Shown piece by piece: positions 1 through 7,953 of a stretch of DNA of 59,315 nucleotides. A program made the position numbers and the translations under genes. Below the pieces are notes generated by a model. That model ran no database searches. It was not told the origin of the DNA and saw only the letters and a list, made by a program, of their open reading frames with translations. Source of the stretch: Acanthamoeba lenticulata (Eukaryota > Discosea > Longamoebia > Acanthamoebidae); contig NAVB01000356.1 of NCBI GenBank assembly GCA_002179805.1, positions 1-59,315 on the forward strand, read 5' to 3'. Every line of letters starts with the position of its first letter. Position 1 is the first letter of the stretch.

Positions 1-22
1 CCCTGAATTAGTGCGGATTATA

Positions 23-45
23 CCGGAAAATTTTTCTGTTTTTGG
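23..45 (+). repeat. Left terminal inverted repeat of the transposon
   Basis: This pairs with 1946-1967 in inverted orientation. The core CTGTTTTT and the flanking A/T run match, with differences only in the lengths of the A and T runs. A shorter related motif, ATTATAC followed by TGGAAAA, recurs at about 57-70, so there may be subterminal repeats as well. Confidence 0.7.
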
Positions 46-128
46 ACTAAGTCTGTATTATACTGGAAAATACAGTATTATACGCTTTTACACAAGAAGA
101 TAATATGACACAAAAAACAGTTTATTGT

Positions 129-1040
129 TCAATGACGATAATTGTTAATAAAAACAGCAACAATAGTATAAGACATATGATGTAATTGCAAAATATACTC
201 TTGGTTCAAACCACATGGAAGACGTAATTGTTCACGACATATCCTATAATTTTTAAACTCTTCCATTGTTTGTTCAATACGTATACGCCACTGAGCTATC
301 AATTTATAAATTGCATTTTTTTCTCTTGGTGGTGTTAATATTCTAAATGCTGGATGATCATCACCATTTTGGTCTAAACCATCAAAACCATTATCAGCAA
401 GGCCCCATTCACAATCTTCCAATTTGTTATACCAATCATTTACACTTTCAAAAAATAAAACACGATCATGATGAGTACCAGGGAATGAATTTGACAAACC
501 AAGAATAATTCCAGTAGGGGTAATAAATACTAATTTAGATATTGTATGCTTGTTTTTCTTTGCTGAATAAAATGTAAAATCAAAAAATGCTGATCCAGGC
601 ACTAATATTGCTTGTTCAACTCCATCAACAATATAAGTAAATGTTTTTCCAAACATTGTTACACTTTGTGATAAACGAAAATCAATATTATGCATTGATA
701 AACTTGGTTGTAAATAATTATATAACCAAGGCAAAGTGCGCATTCTGGAATTACAAGCAGTATCAGGAGTAATTCTAAAAATCAATGCTAGCAACAAATC
801 TACAGGGTAGTGGCGGATCCACAATAATAATAATATTAGTTCATCACTTGGTGATAAACGTCTAGTTCTTGCAGAAGATTGTGCCAAATGATTTTCATAA
901 ACAGATAATAATTGCCCATACCCTTTTCCTGATATTCCAATTAATTGTAAAAAATGTTCATCCAATAATTGATCAACATATAATGAAACTATAAAAAAAT
1001 CTATGTAAAAATCACTGAAACAGTATTTTTTATTAATCAA
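129..1040 (-). CDS. DDE transposase (DDE_Tnp_4 / HARBI1-like)
   Basis: This would catalyse excision and insertion of the element. A DDE triad can be read: the first Asp in YIVDGVEQAI (about residue 138), the second in LADNGFDG (about 218), and a Glu in the RIRIEQTMEEFKNYRI helix (about 255). HHDR after the Ser-Phe-Pro-Gly stretch and the IEQTMEEFKN pattern are typical of the DDE_Tnp_4 group. The frame opens with TTG, and no ATG lies upstream before a stop. A TTTCAG acceptor-like sequence sits just inside the start, so a 5' exon is possible. The simplest donor, in the end of the neighbouring gene, does not keep frame. No internal stop is present, so it may be functional. Confidence 0.8.
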   Translation of the reverse strand: MINKKYCFSDFYIDFFIVSLYVDQLLDEHFLQLIGISGKGYGQLLSVYENHLAQSSARTRRLSPSDELILLLLWIRHYPVDLLLALIFRITPDTACNSRMRTLPWLYNYLQPSLSMHNIDFRLSQSVTMFGKTFTYIVDGVEQAILVPGSAFFDFTFYSAKKNKHTISKLVFITPTGIILGLSNSFPGTHHDRVLFFESVNDWYNKLEDCEWGLADNGFDGLDQNGDDHPAFRILTPPREKNAIYKLIAQWRIRIEQTMEEFKNYRICREQLRLPCGLNQEYILQLHHMSYTIVAVFINNYRH

Positions 1041-1043
1041 CTA

Positions 1044-1880
1044 TCAATGTTTTGCTTTTTTACCTTGGCCACAATTTTTGGTGATGATATAACGGATCAT
1101 ATGCATAGCACTGCAGAAATGGCGCATTCCAGAAGGTTTTTTGATCCAAAACTTGGATGGCATATCAATAACCTTGTCACATAATTTTGTGTTTGTCAAA
1201 TTTTTAAATCCAACACATTTCATAACTTGTTCAGGTTCATCACTTGATGTTTCTTCTTCATCATCTGACCCAGTAATAAGCTGTGATGCACTTGGAGATT
1301 TACTTGAAGGATAAGTAGAAATAAGTTCCAACAATTTGATTATAAAATCAGCTTCATCACATTTAGTAGTCTTTTTTTTGCCTAAATGGCCTTTTTTGCA
1401 TAAAACAATTTCACATTCACCTACCAACATATTAGGTGGGCGTGTTGCATTAGTTACTTTTTTGTTAGGACATAATAAACATTCTTTTCCAATAAGTTGA
1501 TTTGGGGTAAGTTTTGCAACATAAGCAGCTGCTTCATCATCTTGACTATCAGATATAATATCATTATCCAAACATTGTTTTTTACTAGGGTTAGCAGAAA
1601 CAGTTGGGGCTGCCCCCCTCCTTCTAATATTATTATAAGAAGTGGAGGGGGGTATACCAGATTTTTCTAATTGACAAACACAAGGTGGGTGAGGTTGTAA
1701 CCCTTCACATTCAATACAAAGACAAGGTGGCTTAACATTTTCATCTTTATAAGATTGAGCAACACATTTAACCAAATGTAATAACAATATATTTCGAGAA
1801 TAACTCATCTCACAATTAGGACAAAAGAAGAGCCTACCACCATTGTTATTATTAAGAGTTGAGGAGCTGTCTTGCTCCAT
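1044..1880 (-). CDS. Cysteine-rich accessory protein of the transposon
   Basis: The function is unknown; it probably helps bind the element's ends. From the ATG at 1880 the protein begins MEQDSSS. A C2HC-like finger follows (FFCPNCEMSY, later LHLVKC), then a CLCIEC/CVC cluster. A middle part reads CLLCPNKK and CEIVLCKKGH, and the C-terminus is basic (GQGKKAKH). Low-complexity Asn and Asp/Glu stretches match the AT-rich composition. It lies 4 nt upstream of the transposase on the same strand, so the two may be co-transcribed or parts of one spliced gene. Confidence 0.55.
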   Translation of the reverse strand: MEQDSSSTLNNNNGGRLFFCPNCEMSYSRNILLLHLVKCVAQSYKDENVKPPCLCIECEGLQPHPPCVCQLEKSGIPPSTSYNNIRRRGAAPTVSANPSKKQCLDNDIISDSQDDEAAAYVAKLTPNQLIGKECLLCPNKKVTNATRPPNMLVGECEIVLCKKGHLGKKKTTKCDEADFIIKLLELISTYPSSKSPSASQLITGSDDEEETSSDEPEQVMKCVGFKNLTNTKLCDKVIDMPSKFWIKKPSGMRHFCSAMHMIRYIITKNCGQGKKAKH

Positions 1881-1945
1881 GTAGTAAAACAAGTTCTTGT
1901 CGTTGTGGTGCGTCGGTTCATGCGCAAGTTTTTTTGGTCATGCGA

Positions 1946-1967
1946 CAAAAACAGAAAATTTTTTCGG
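1946..1967 (-). repeat. Right terminal inverted repeat of the transposon
   Basis: Read on the minus strand this is CCGAAAAAATTTTCTGTTTT followed by TG, matching the left repeat. Directly beyond it (from about 2009) begins the duplicated small-gene unit, so the element inserted at or next to that unit's upstream edge. Confidence 0.7.
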
Positions 1968-2048
1968 CTTAGCGCGGATAATGCGGTGAGCGGCGGACAA
2001 CACATACCAAAAGGACGGATCGTCGGTTTATTTCAGACACCTTTGAAC

Positions 2049-2257
2049 ATGACCACCTACGAACGCCTTGACGACACCGACGAGAGCCCCGAGTTCAAAG
2101 CTGCGTGCGCCAGGTGGGACGCGCGGGCGAGATGCTCACCACACATGACGTCGTAGCCATCGTATCCACGTGGGCGGACTGGGATCGCCATCTCACGAAT
2201 CCGGACTACACCAAGTACATGAACACCAACAGGAGCGATGACATCTGGTTGAAATAA
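2049..2257 (+). pseudogene. Small unknown gene, decayed copy 1
   Basis: The start MTTYERLDDTDESPEF matches copy 2 at 3574-3816. After AACARWDARA the frame is lost through a deletion of about 22 nt relative to copy 2. The rest continues in another frame (MLTTHDVVAIVSTWADW, then TNRSDDIWLK and a stop). A second, 12-nt deletion keeps frame. Similarity extends upstream to AAAAGGACGGATCG and downstream through TGTTGTATTAAAGGTTGCC, so the duplicated unit runs from about 2009 to 2400. No family is recognised. Confidence 0.7.
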
Positions 2258-2415
2258 GCACGTAGGGCACATCCAGCGGATTTATGAGCACCAGAAAGAG
2301 CAACATAAAAGGTTTTCGATTTTAAAAATGTTGTATTAAAGGTTGCCTTCTCATGTCTTAAAGGCCATAGAGCATGTTCCTTCCGCTGTCGAATCGAAGC
2401 AACAAGCAGGACCGC

Positions 2416-3117
2416 TTAGTCCTTGTCCTTACCCTTGTCCAAGTGTGACCCCTCGTAGTTGGAAGGTTCATCGATGGACTGGCCCGACTGAAATGCAACA
2501 GGGCATCAGTTTGTGCTAGCAAAAGCAAAAGCAAAACGTACCTGACGTTCCACCGAAGTGGAACCGGGCAGATCGACCAAGGAGAGACGAAGGAGGCTCT
2601 GGTAAAACTTTACCTCCTGTTCGGCAAGCGCGAGCTTGGCCTCGATGAGCCTTTGGAGGTCGCTGGTGTGGCCACGGTCGGCGTGAGTCGGAGTCGAGTT
2701 CGAGCTGGTCTGGAGGCCGTCGGATCTGCCAGGGGCAGACGACGACGACGACGAGATGGATGGCTCATCTTCCTTGCGGTCAGTGCTGTGAGCGTTGTTC
2801 ATCTTCTTCTTCGTGTCCCATTTGTAGACTAGGTTACGGGCATCATTTGGCTTTAACCCATTATATTCGCTGTAGTCAACAACGGCCTCCTTGGCTATCA
2901 GAGCCCAGTTGGGATTCTTGCCTTTCTCTGTTCTTTGCCAGATGCTCCAGACGTGCTCTCTAAAACGGTCGGTGTATTTCCTCTTCGCGGGGGAAGGTGG
3001 CACCGGATTGCTTTGCGTAATAACTGTTTGGGTGAATTGGTGGGCGATAACCGTTTGAGCCTGGTCGGTAGTCTCCTTGTCGTTTCCTTCTGCCTGTAGC
3101 CCTTTCTCTTCCTCCAT
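2416..3117 (-). CDS. Unknown protein, spliced (two exons)
   Basis: Function unknown. Exon 1 is 3117-2542, opening at an ATG in good context (ACCATGG). A 54-nt intron, 2541-2488, begins GTACGT and ends TTTCAG, and exon 2 is 2487-2416. Both exons are whole numbers of codons and give 215 residues ending LDKGKDKD. Residues about 45-105 (YTDRFREHVW through DTKKK) form a compact, charged, Trp-containing block that could be a SANT/Myb-like DNA-binding fold. A Ser-rich linker and a helix rich in Glu, Ala and Leu (SDLQRLIEAKLALAEQEVKF) follow. It sits between the two copies of the decayed gene. Without splicing, the frame ends in an FAFAFAS tail made of intron sequence. It could be viral or host. Confidence 0.6.
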
Positions 3118-3573
3118 GGTCTCGACAAACAGTTGTATGCAGGAGAGAACAATAAGTGAATGACGCCCCGTGTCCTGCACTAGACTGAATCACCAAGGGT
3201 GCGCATGTATTTTTACCTCTGCCATAAATAAAAGCCCCATAAAGAAAAGGAGATTCACATGCGAGATAACGTGGAAAGAAGCTCTCGAGAGACGCGATGA
3301 TCCTCTTCTCGGTCCGCCAATAGAATGTTGCGCAGAGAGGGATGAATATGAACTTGAGTCATACTCCTTAGACCAACTCGGACATCTGCGCGCTGTGCTG
3401 CTGAATAGATGAATCTAAACCGTTCCTCTTTATATATAATATATATATATATATACATATACTCACTCAAAGGGCCTGCGTATGTCGATGTTCCGGTGCC
3501 TTTCTGCGAACAAAGCCCCTTGCAAGAATAAAAAGGACGGATCGGCTTAGTTTTTTCAAACCCTTGGAACGAC
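3118..3573. other. Intergenic stretch with TA repeat
   Basis: No gene can be supported here. A (TA)n microsatellite occupies about 3431-3464. From about 3531 the sequence belongs to the duplicated unit (AAAAGGACGGATCGGC), which is also present near 2009. Confidence 0.6.
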
Positions 3574-3816
3574 ATGACCACCTACGAACGCCTAGACGTC
3601 ACCGACAAGAGCCCCGAGTTTAAGGCCGCGTGCGCCAAGTGGGACGCCGTGTGCGATCCCGCGAGCGACTCAACCAAGATGCTCACGGCGCACGACGTCG
3701 TGACAATCGTATCCACCTGGGAGGACTGTTAGAAACATCTCACTAACCCGGGCTGGATCGACTTCACCACCAAGTACATGACCACCAACAGGGACGACGA
3801 CATTTGGTTGAAATAA
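3574..3816 (+). pseudogene. Small unknown gene, decayed copy 2
   Basis: An 81-codon frame starts MTTYERLDVTDKSPEF and ends DDDIWLK. It is interrupted by an in-frame TAG at 3730-3732, right after IVSTWEDC, where copy 1 has Trp-Asp. Apart from that stop, the frame is complete and gives the full length that copy 1 has lost. The 3' flank, with ATTAAA followed by GGTTGCCTTCTC, is shared with copy 1 and lies between this gene and the convergent capsid gene. It may act as the poly(A) region for both. Confidence 0.7.
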
Positions 3817-3984
3817 AACCTGCATTCAAATGAGATATCTGAGCACCAGAAAGAGAAGCGCAAGCTGTTTTTTGTAAAAAAATGTTGTATTAAAGGTTGC
3901 CTTCTCGTCCTCCAAAAGTTCATGTCTAAAAGGCCAGAGCATGTCCTTCTGTTGCCAAATCGGGGCTGGATCGATTTGGCTTGC

Positions 3985-5475
3985 TTAGTTGGAATACAGC
4001 TTGCTGTGGGTGGAAAGAAAAGAGGGTTAGTATGATGTGGGATAATGGAGGGGAGATAAAGATGGGGAGATCGTACCCAGCCATGCCAGACACACTGCGT
4101 TGCGGAGAGAAAGAACAGGCAAACATGAAGAAACCAAGGTTAGTATCGTTGTGGTGAATGCGCAGCAAAGGAAGGGAGTCGTGTACATCCTCCTGACGTT
4201 GAGGTTGCGGCCGTAGAAGTGGACCTGGGTGGTGAAGGGAGTGGCGGCGGCGTCCGACTTGGAGTTGTGGGCGGTGGGGAAGATGATCTTGATGATGACA
4301 TTGTCAATGCGCGAGTGGTTCATCGAGCCAGAGGGTGAGGACTCCTTGGGGTAGAGGGCGTACACGTAGTTGTACACAAAGCCATGGGGCTTGCTGGTGT
4401 GCTTCTCACGCAGGTGGACCTGGCGGTAGTACACAGCCGGGTGCTCAATGGTGCGCTCATGACCATTGACGTAGATGCCGGCGGAGACCATGGGGTCGTG
4501 GATGATGCCCATGGCGGCATCATAGTTGCCAGAGAAGTTGAACCAATCGTTACCACCACCACCGGCGTTGGGGCCCATACCAGAGTAGGGCACCGGCTGG
4601 AGCACAGCGTCACGCTGCACAACCCACAGGTACTCAGACACAGGGTGGTTGAAGTTGAGACGGACCTGCATGGTGGCGACGCCAGGAGCGCACGACTCGC
4701 CCAAGGCGATCTGGACCTCATCCATGAGGTACTCATGCATCTGCTGGGCAAACATGCGCCTCTCCATGGCATCGAGGAAGACATAGTTGATGAGGAGGCT
4801 CATCTCGCGGATGTCACCAGGCTGGGCGAGCGTGGCCGGGTTGTTGGCCTCGCCGGAGCGCACAATAAGCTGCTCAGTGGCACGCGTGCGCACGTTGATC
4901 TTGACATCATGGTACTGGAGGGCGATGAGGGGCAGGGCACACTCAGTGTACCTGTTCCAGTCAAACTGCAGCGGCACGTAGATGTGCTGGGTCTTCTTGC
5001 CATACTCAATGAGCTGCTCAAGGGTGTCGGCCTGACCGATCTGCTCGCCAAGGCGCTTGCCAGGCTGGGCCAAGACCTGCTCCCACAGCTCAAGGAACTC
5101 ACCGGTGTGACCATCAAACTTGTGGCCACCAATCTCATAGTCGACCCACTCGACGGCGGCGTGGCCAACCGAGTTGGTGTAGTACGCGACGTTGTTGGTG
5201 AAACCGTCGTTGGTCATGTCCGGGTGGTACTGGACGGGCTGGAGCTGGACATAAAAGTACACACGGTGGCAGAGATCGCCCGAGCGGTTGATGAGAGCCG
5301 TGAGCTTGTGGCCGCCGCCGATGGCGACCTGGAAGTTGTTCTCGATCTTGGCCACGGCGAACATGGAGTGGCGCTTGTAGGTGCCCTTCCAAAAGGTCAC
5401 CTGCGGATCGATGGTGAGGTAGCGGTTCTGGGGACCCTGAGCGGCCAGCTGAGTAAGAGCTCCTGAGACGGGCAT
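3985..5475 (-). CDS. MCP: NCLDV major capsid protein, three exons
   Basis: This is the double jelly-roll protein that forms the hexagonal capsomers of NCLDV particles. From MPVSGALTQL at 5475 the frame has family hallmarks: a start with PQNRYLTIDPQVTFWKGTYK, VYFYVQLQPV, EFLELWEQ, LPLIALQYHDVKI and GRNLNV near the end. Read straight through it runs into an unrelated tail. Removing introns 4186-4095 (GTACAC to CGCAG) and 4076-4004 (GTACGA to CCACAG) gives exons 5475-4187, 4094-4077 and 4003-3985. The total is 1,326 nt, 441 residues, ending NVRRIVSGMAGKLYSN. That C-terminus is the one expected for the family and strongly supports the splice model. Length is normal. It is divergent from the RNase H-like gene at 5690. 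No lesion is visible. Confidence 0.93.
4077..4094 (-). other. 18-nt microexon of the capsid gene
   Basis: The exon TGTGTCTGGCATGGCTGG lies between an AG acceptor (CAACGCAG) and a GT donor (GTACGA). It supplies the Val-Ser-Gly-Met-Ala-Gly part of the conserved capsid C-terminus. It is phase-compatible with both neighbours (2 nt left over before it, 2 after). Confidence 0.85.
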
Positions 5476-5689
5476 GGTGGCTAGATGATAGACCCGGGGA
5501 TGGGAGATGAATGTGCTCGGCTGTGACGCGGTGGTGGGGACGACGAGGTACGACGCTCACTAGTTGGAGGCACTGACGCGCAAAAACGACCACCCCCGAG
5601 CGGCGCAGCGCATCGCGCGAGTGAAAGTGGCGAGGTCGTCGCGGCACCATGTCGCCGCCCTCTCGACCACCACACCATCCCACCCAAGA
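5476..5689. promoter_or_regulatory. Divergent intergenic region, capsid / RNase H-like gene
   Basis: About 214 nt separate the start codons of two divergent genes, so it must hold both promoters or a shared one. I see no clear TATA box or repeated motif. Downstream of the capsid start the sequence is GC-rich. Confidence 0.4.
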
Positions 5690-6427
5690 ATGGCGAGCAA
5701 CAGCAACGATGGAGACGCGCCACTGCAAAGCAACATGATGGAGGAGAACCGCAAGATGCTGCGGCGCAAGCGGGGCCCCGCCGCCCCCGGCATCTGGGCC
5801 GTGCGCCTGGCCAACAATGGCGGGCCGCTGGCCAGCGACGAGTGCCGCTTCAGCCTCAACTTGTTCTGCAGTGAAGCCGAGGCACGCCGGGCCACTGGCG
5901 AGTACAACTTTGAGGTCGAGGTGCGCCAATTCGCCGCCCTCCCGCGCGCCATCAAGTGGGCCAAGGAGGCGGCCAAGAGCGCCGACGGCTCCGAGGCCCC
6001 CAAGGAGGAGCCTGGTCGCATTGGCGACGCCTGGAGCAACGAAGAGCTCATGCCCAACATCTCGTCCGTGATCGACGACGACATCCTCATGGTGGAGGTG
6101 AGCGCCAGCCGCACCCAGCAAAAGGGCATGCTCCCGGTAGTGGGCTACGAGGCCCGCTTCAACGGCGAGAAGGAGGTGTCTGAGATCAGCAGCCTGGCCA
6201 ACCCGACGGTGGGGCGTGCCGTGCTCGAGGGCTGCATCCATGCGCTCGAGTACTGCAACGACCAGCAGAAGCACTACAAGGTGATCGCCATGACGTCGAC
6301 GAGCCGCATCCCTTACCTCGCAGCAAGCGGCGTGGAGAAGGGCATGCCCAAGGATTGCCTCAGCCTGGCCCGCCGCCTGCGCCGCATGTGCCTGGAGCGC
6401 CCCATCTCGGTGTCGGTTTGTCTGTGA
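5690..6427 (+). CDS. RNase H-fold-like protein, catalytic residues apparently lost
   Basis: The ATG at 5690 (MASNSNDGDAPLQ) is chosen because the frame upstream is low-complexity and lies in the promoter. The protein has 245 residues. Residues about 1-120 are not recognised. Residues about 135-240 resemble an RNase H fold: a strand ILMVEVSAS, GYEARFNG, then NPTVGRAVLEGCIHALEYC, then YKVIAMTSTS. In active enzymes the helix reads RAEL and the strand ends TDS. Here they read RAVL and TSTS, so the carboxylates are missing. If the fold is right, this is a binding or structural relative, not a nuclease. Its place next to the capsid gene suggests viral origin. The fold assignment is tentative. Confidence 0.55.
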   Translation: MASNSNDGDAPLQSNMMEENRKMLRRKRGPAAPGIWAVRLANNGGPLASDECRFSLNLFCSEAEARRATGEYNFEVEVRQFAALPRAIKWAKEAAKSADGSEAPKEEPGRIGDAWSNEELMPNISSVIDDDILMVEVSASRTQQKGMLPVVGYEARFNGEKEVSEISSLANPTVGRAVLEGCIHALEYCNDQQKHYKVIAMTSTSRIPYLAASGVEKGMPKDCLSLARRLRRMCLERPISVSVCL

Positions 6428-6488
6428 AGCGATGGCTCGGTGAACGCAGTGCTTTTGAAAGCATCTCAGTTGTTGGAGTTCCCTCCTG

Positions 6489-6752
6489 TTACGTGTGATG
6501 GGTTCTCTGTAGCCCTCTATCTGCCAGTCGTTTGGGCTCTGCCCGGTCGGCAACGAGGAACTGGTACTCCCTACGAATGTTGTCTTCCTCACTCTCAGCA
6601 TAGTTAGCAAGGATGATTGGCAGGCCCACCAGCGTGACCTGCCTCCGGTGATAGCCCCTCTTCTCCAATTGTCTGAGTATCCCCTCCTCCGAGTGCAGGT
6701 CGTGGTTCCACTTAAAGCCTATTACAATAGTGTGCAACTTATCGATTCCCAT
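6489..6752 (-). CDS. Small unknown protein, 87 residues
   Basis: The frame begins at an ATG (MGIDKLHTIVIGFKWNHD) and has mixed, protein-like composition: EEGILRQLEKRGY, then VTLVGLPIILANYAESEEDN. It has no signal peptide or membrane segment. It converges on the RNase H-like gene 62 nt away, which fits compact viral packing. No homology is recognised, and it could be a remnant of a larger gene. Confidence 0.45.
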   Translation of the reverse strand: MGIDKLHTIVIGFKWNHDLHSEEGILRQLEKRGYHRRQVTLVGLPIILANYAESEEDNIRREYQFLVADRAEPKRLADRGLQRTHHT

Positions 6753-6781
6753 CTCTTGTCCCTAGTGCCGGATCAAAAATA

Positions 6782-7163
6782 AAAATTGTAGCCCCGATAC
6801 CAAGCGCACGCTGACCATCGCCGAATGTGGCACCTTCATCGTCGCCGTGTTGTATCTAATCTTCTTCTACAAGAAGCAGCCGACTGTGGTGTATCAGACG
6901 TGGTTGGACAAGGAGGTGCCTTGTCCTGGACCCCTCAGCGTGATTTACATCCCGGAGGTCTGTGGGTGAACAGTGAGGCGGAATGCCAGAAGCAATGCGA
7001 CTCGATTGGAGGCTGCAACGGCTACCAGTTCTGGCGTGACACCACGAGCCCGTGCACTGGAAACAACTGTTGGCCGAAGAAGATCATGCCTTTTGACATC
7101 ACCCATGCCAGGTCCAACACGGGCTGGACCATGGGACACAAGGATACACCCACTCCTGCCTAA
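6782..7163 (+). pseudogene. Membrane-anchored PAN-like protein fragment, frameshifted
   Basis: One frame from about 6795 reads LTIAECGTFIVAVLYLIFFY, a membrane anchor, then QPTVVYQTWLDKEVPCPGPL, and stops at about 6969. The next frame carries on with GGLWVNSEAECQKQCDS, GCNGYQFW, CTGNNCWPKK and a stop at 7163. The Cys spacing resembles a PAN/Apple-type ectodomain fragment. The change of frame falls at about 6930-6955 and needs a one-base indel. No start codon is found for the membrane part, so the 5' end seems truncated. PAN modules bind protein or carbohydrate. Here the gene looks dead. Confidence 0.55.
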
Positions 7164-7322
7164 AATCCCGACTGTGTGCGATAACTGCAGTAGGTGAAAT
7201 ATGTTTTAGGGCATGTTAAGATGAAAGTAAAAGTTTTTTGGTGAGGGTTACCACCAATGTCACAGAAGTACGATGAGTGATTCATTGATCTACGTCACAA
7301 GTTGTAGACTGATGTATCCGTT

Positions 7323-7612
7323 TTGGAGTTCACCACTGCCAACGCGCTTCGCTCTGTCTCGTTTGTCGACAACCATGCGTTTCTCCTCAAGTTCGAGACT
7401 CATCCATCTCAGCATATGAGGCTACATGAGGACGGGCGGTTACTTCAAGTTCTATCGTCCATTGAGTCTGAAATGGAAGGAACACAGACTAGCCGAGTAC
7501 AATTGGATCGAATTTGAGCCCATCGAAGAAAGCTGTTCTGTGAGGCCTGCCTCGTCGCAGGGTCGTAAACGTCGGCGGATTCATTCTTGTCATTCCAAAG
7601 GATCCAATTAAA
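7323..7612 (+). pseudogene. Coding remnants in two frames
   Basis: The first frame reads RSVSFVDNHAFLLKFE. Around 7430 protein-like sequence passes to another frame (YFKFYRPLSLKWKEH, then LAEYNWIEFEPIEESC) that stops at 7611. This could be an exon-intron pair, but I see no convincing GT-AG junction, so decay is the simpler reading. No family is recognised. Confidence 0.35.
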
Positions 7613-7649
7613 TAAGTTGCCGAGTTAGAGAGACCCACTTTGCTCTGTC

Positions 7650-7913
7650 ATGGAGCTGGAGTGTGGCTACAATAATTGCTTCCATGGGAAGAGATTCAAC
7701 CCCTATGTAAACTTTTGCTCTAAGCAATGTATTGGAAGGAAGGGTGGTCTGGCTCCTCATATGCCGCCTGCTGTGCCCCCTGTCGGACGTGCCCTCCCCA
7801 CGCTCGCTCATCCTCCTCAAGTTGAGGCCCCAGAAATGGACGTACTCACGCAATCTTTGACAAGTCTCAACCTTGGCGGTACGCCCCAACATCTGAACTT
7901 GAATTCAACTTAA
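7650..7913 (+). CDS. Small protein with a four-cysteine motif
   Basis: MELECGYNNCFHGKRFNPY is followed by VNFCSKQC, giving Cys residues in the CX4CX12CX3C spacing of a possible zinc site. The C-terminal half is Pro-rich and ends TPQHLNLNST. It may be the first exon of a longer gene continuing into 7954-8484, because the reading resumes after about 40 nt on the same strand. Role unknown. Confidence 0.4.
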   Translation: MELECGYNNCFHGKRFNPYVNFCSKQCIGRKGGLAPHMPPAVPPVGRALPTLAHPPQVEAPEMDVLTQSLTSLNLGGTPQHLNLNST

Positions 7914-7953
7914 ATCTTTTCATAATCTCCTCGCGTCTGCAGGACCCGTACCG

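Larger units (their letters stand above)
1..1990 (-). mobile_element. AT-rich DDE transposon with terminal inverted repeats
   Basis: This is a two-gene cut-and-paste element. The sequence at 23-45 (CCGGAAAATTTTTCTGTTTT and on) is nearly the reverse complement of 1946-1967. The outer 20 or so bases on each side share ATTA and CCG but diverge more. Between them lie a DDE transposase and a cysteine-rich protein, both on the minus strand. The element is far richer in A and T than its GC-rich surroundings, which suggests recent arrival from another genome. The window starts at or just inside its left end, so no target-site duplication can be read. Harbinger or ISL2EU-like classification is an inference from the transposase. 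Confidence 0.75.

Noticed and set aside
3255..3581. Minus-strand open frame over the TA repeat
   Set aside because: It is open only because TA repeats read as Tyr-Ile. It has no start context and overlaps the duplicated unit.
4384..5466. Plus-strand open frame of 360 codons opposite the capsid gene
   Set aside because: The minus strand clearly encodes the capsid protein. The plus frame is Val/Gly/Leu-rich shadow sequence.
3985..5475. Assignment of the island to pandoraviruses
   Set aside because: Pandoraviruses lack this capsid gene. A capsid-bearing relative such as a mollivirus- or medusavirus-like virus fits better.
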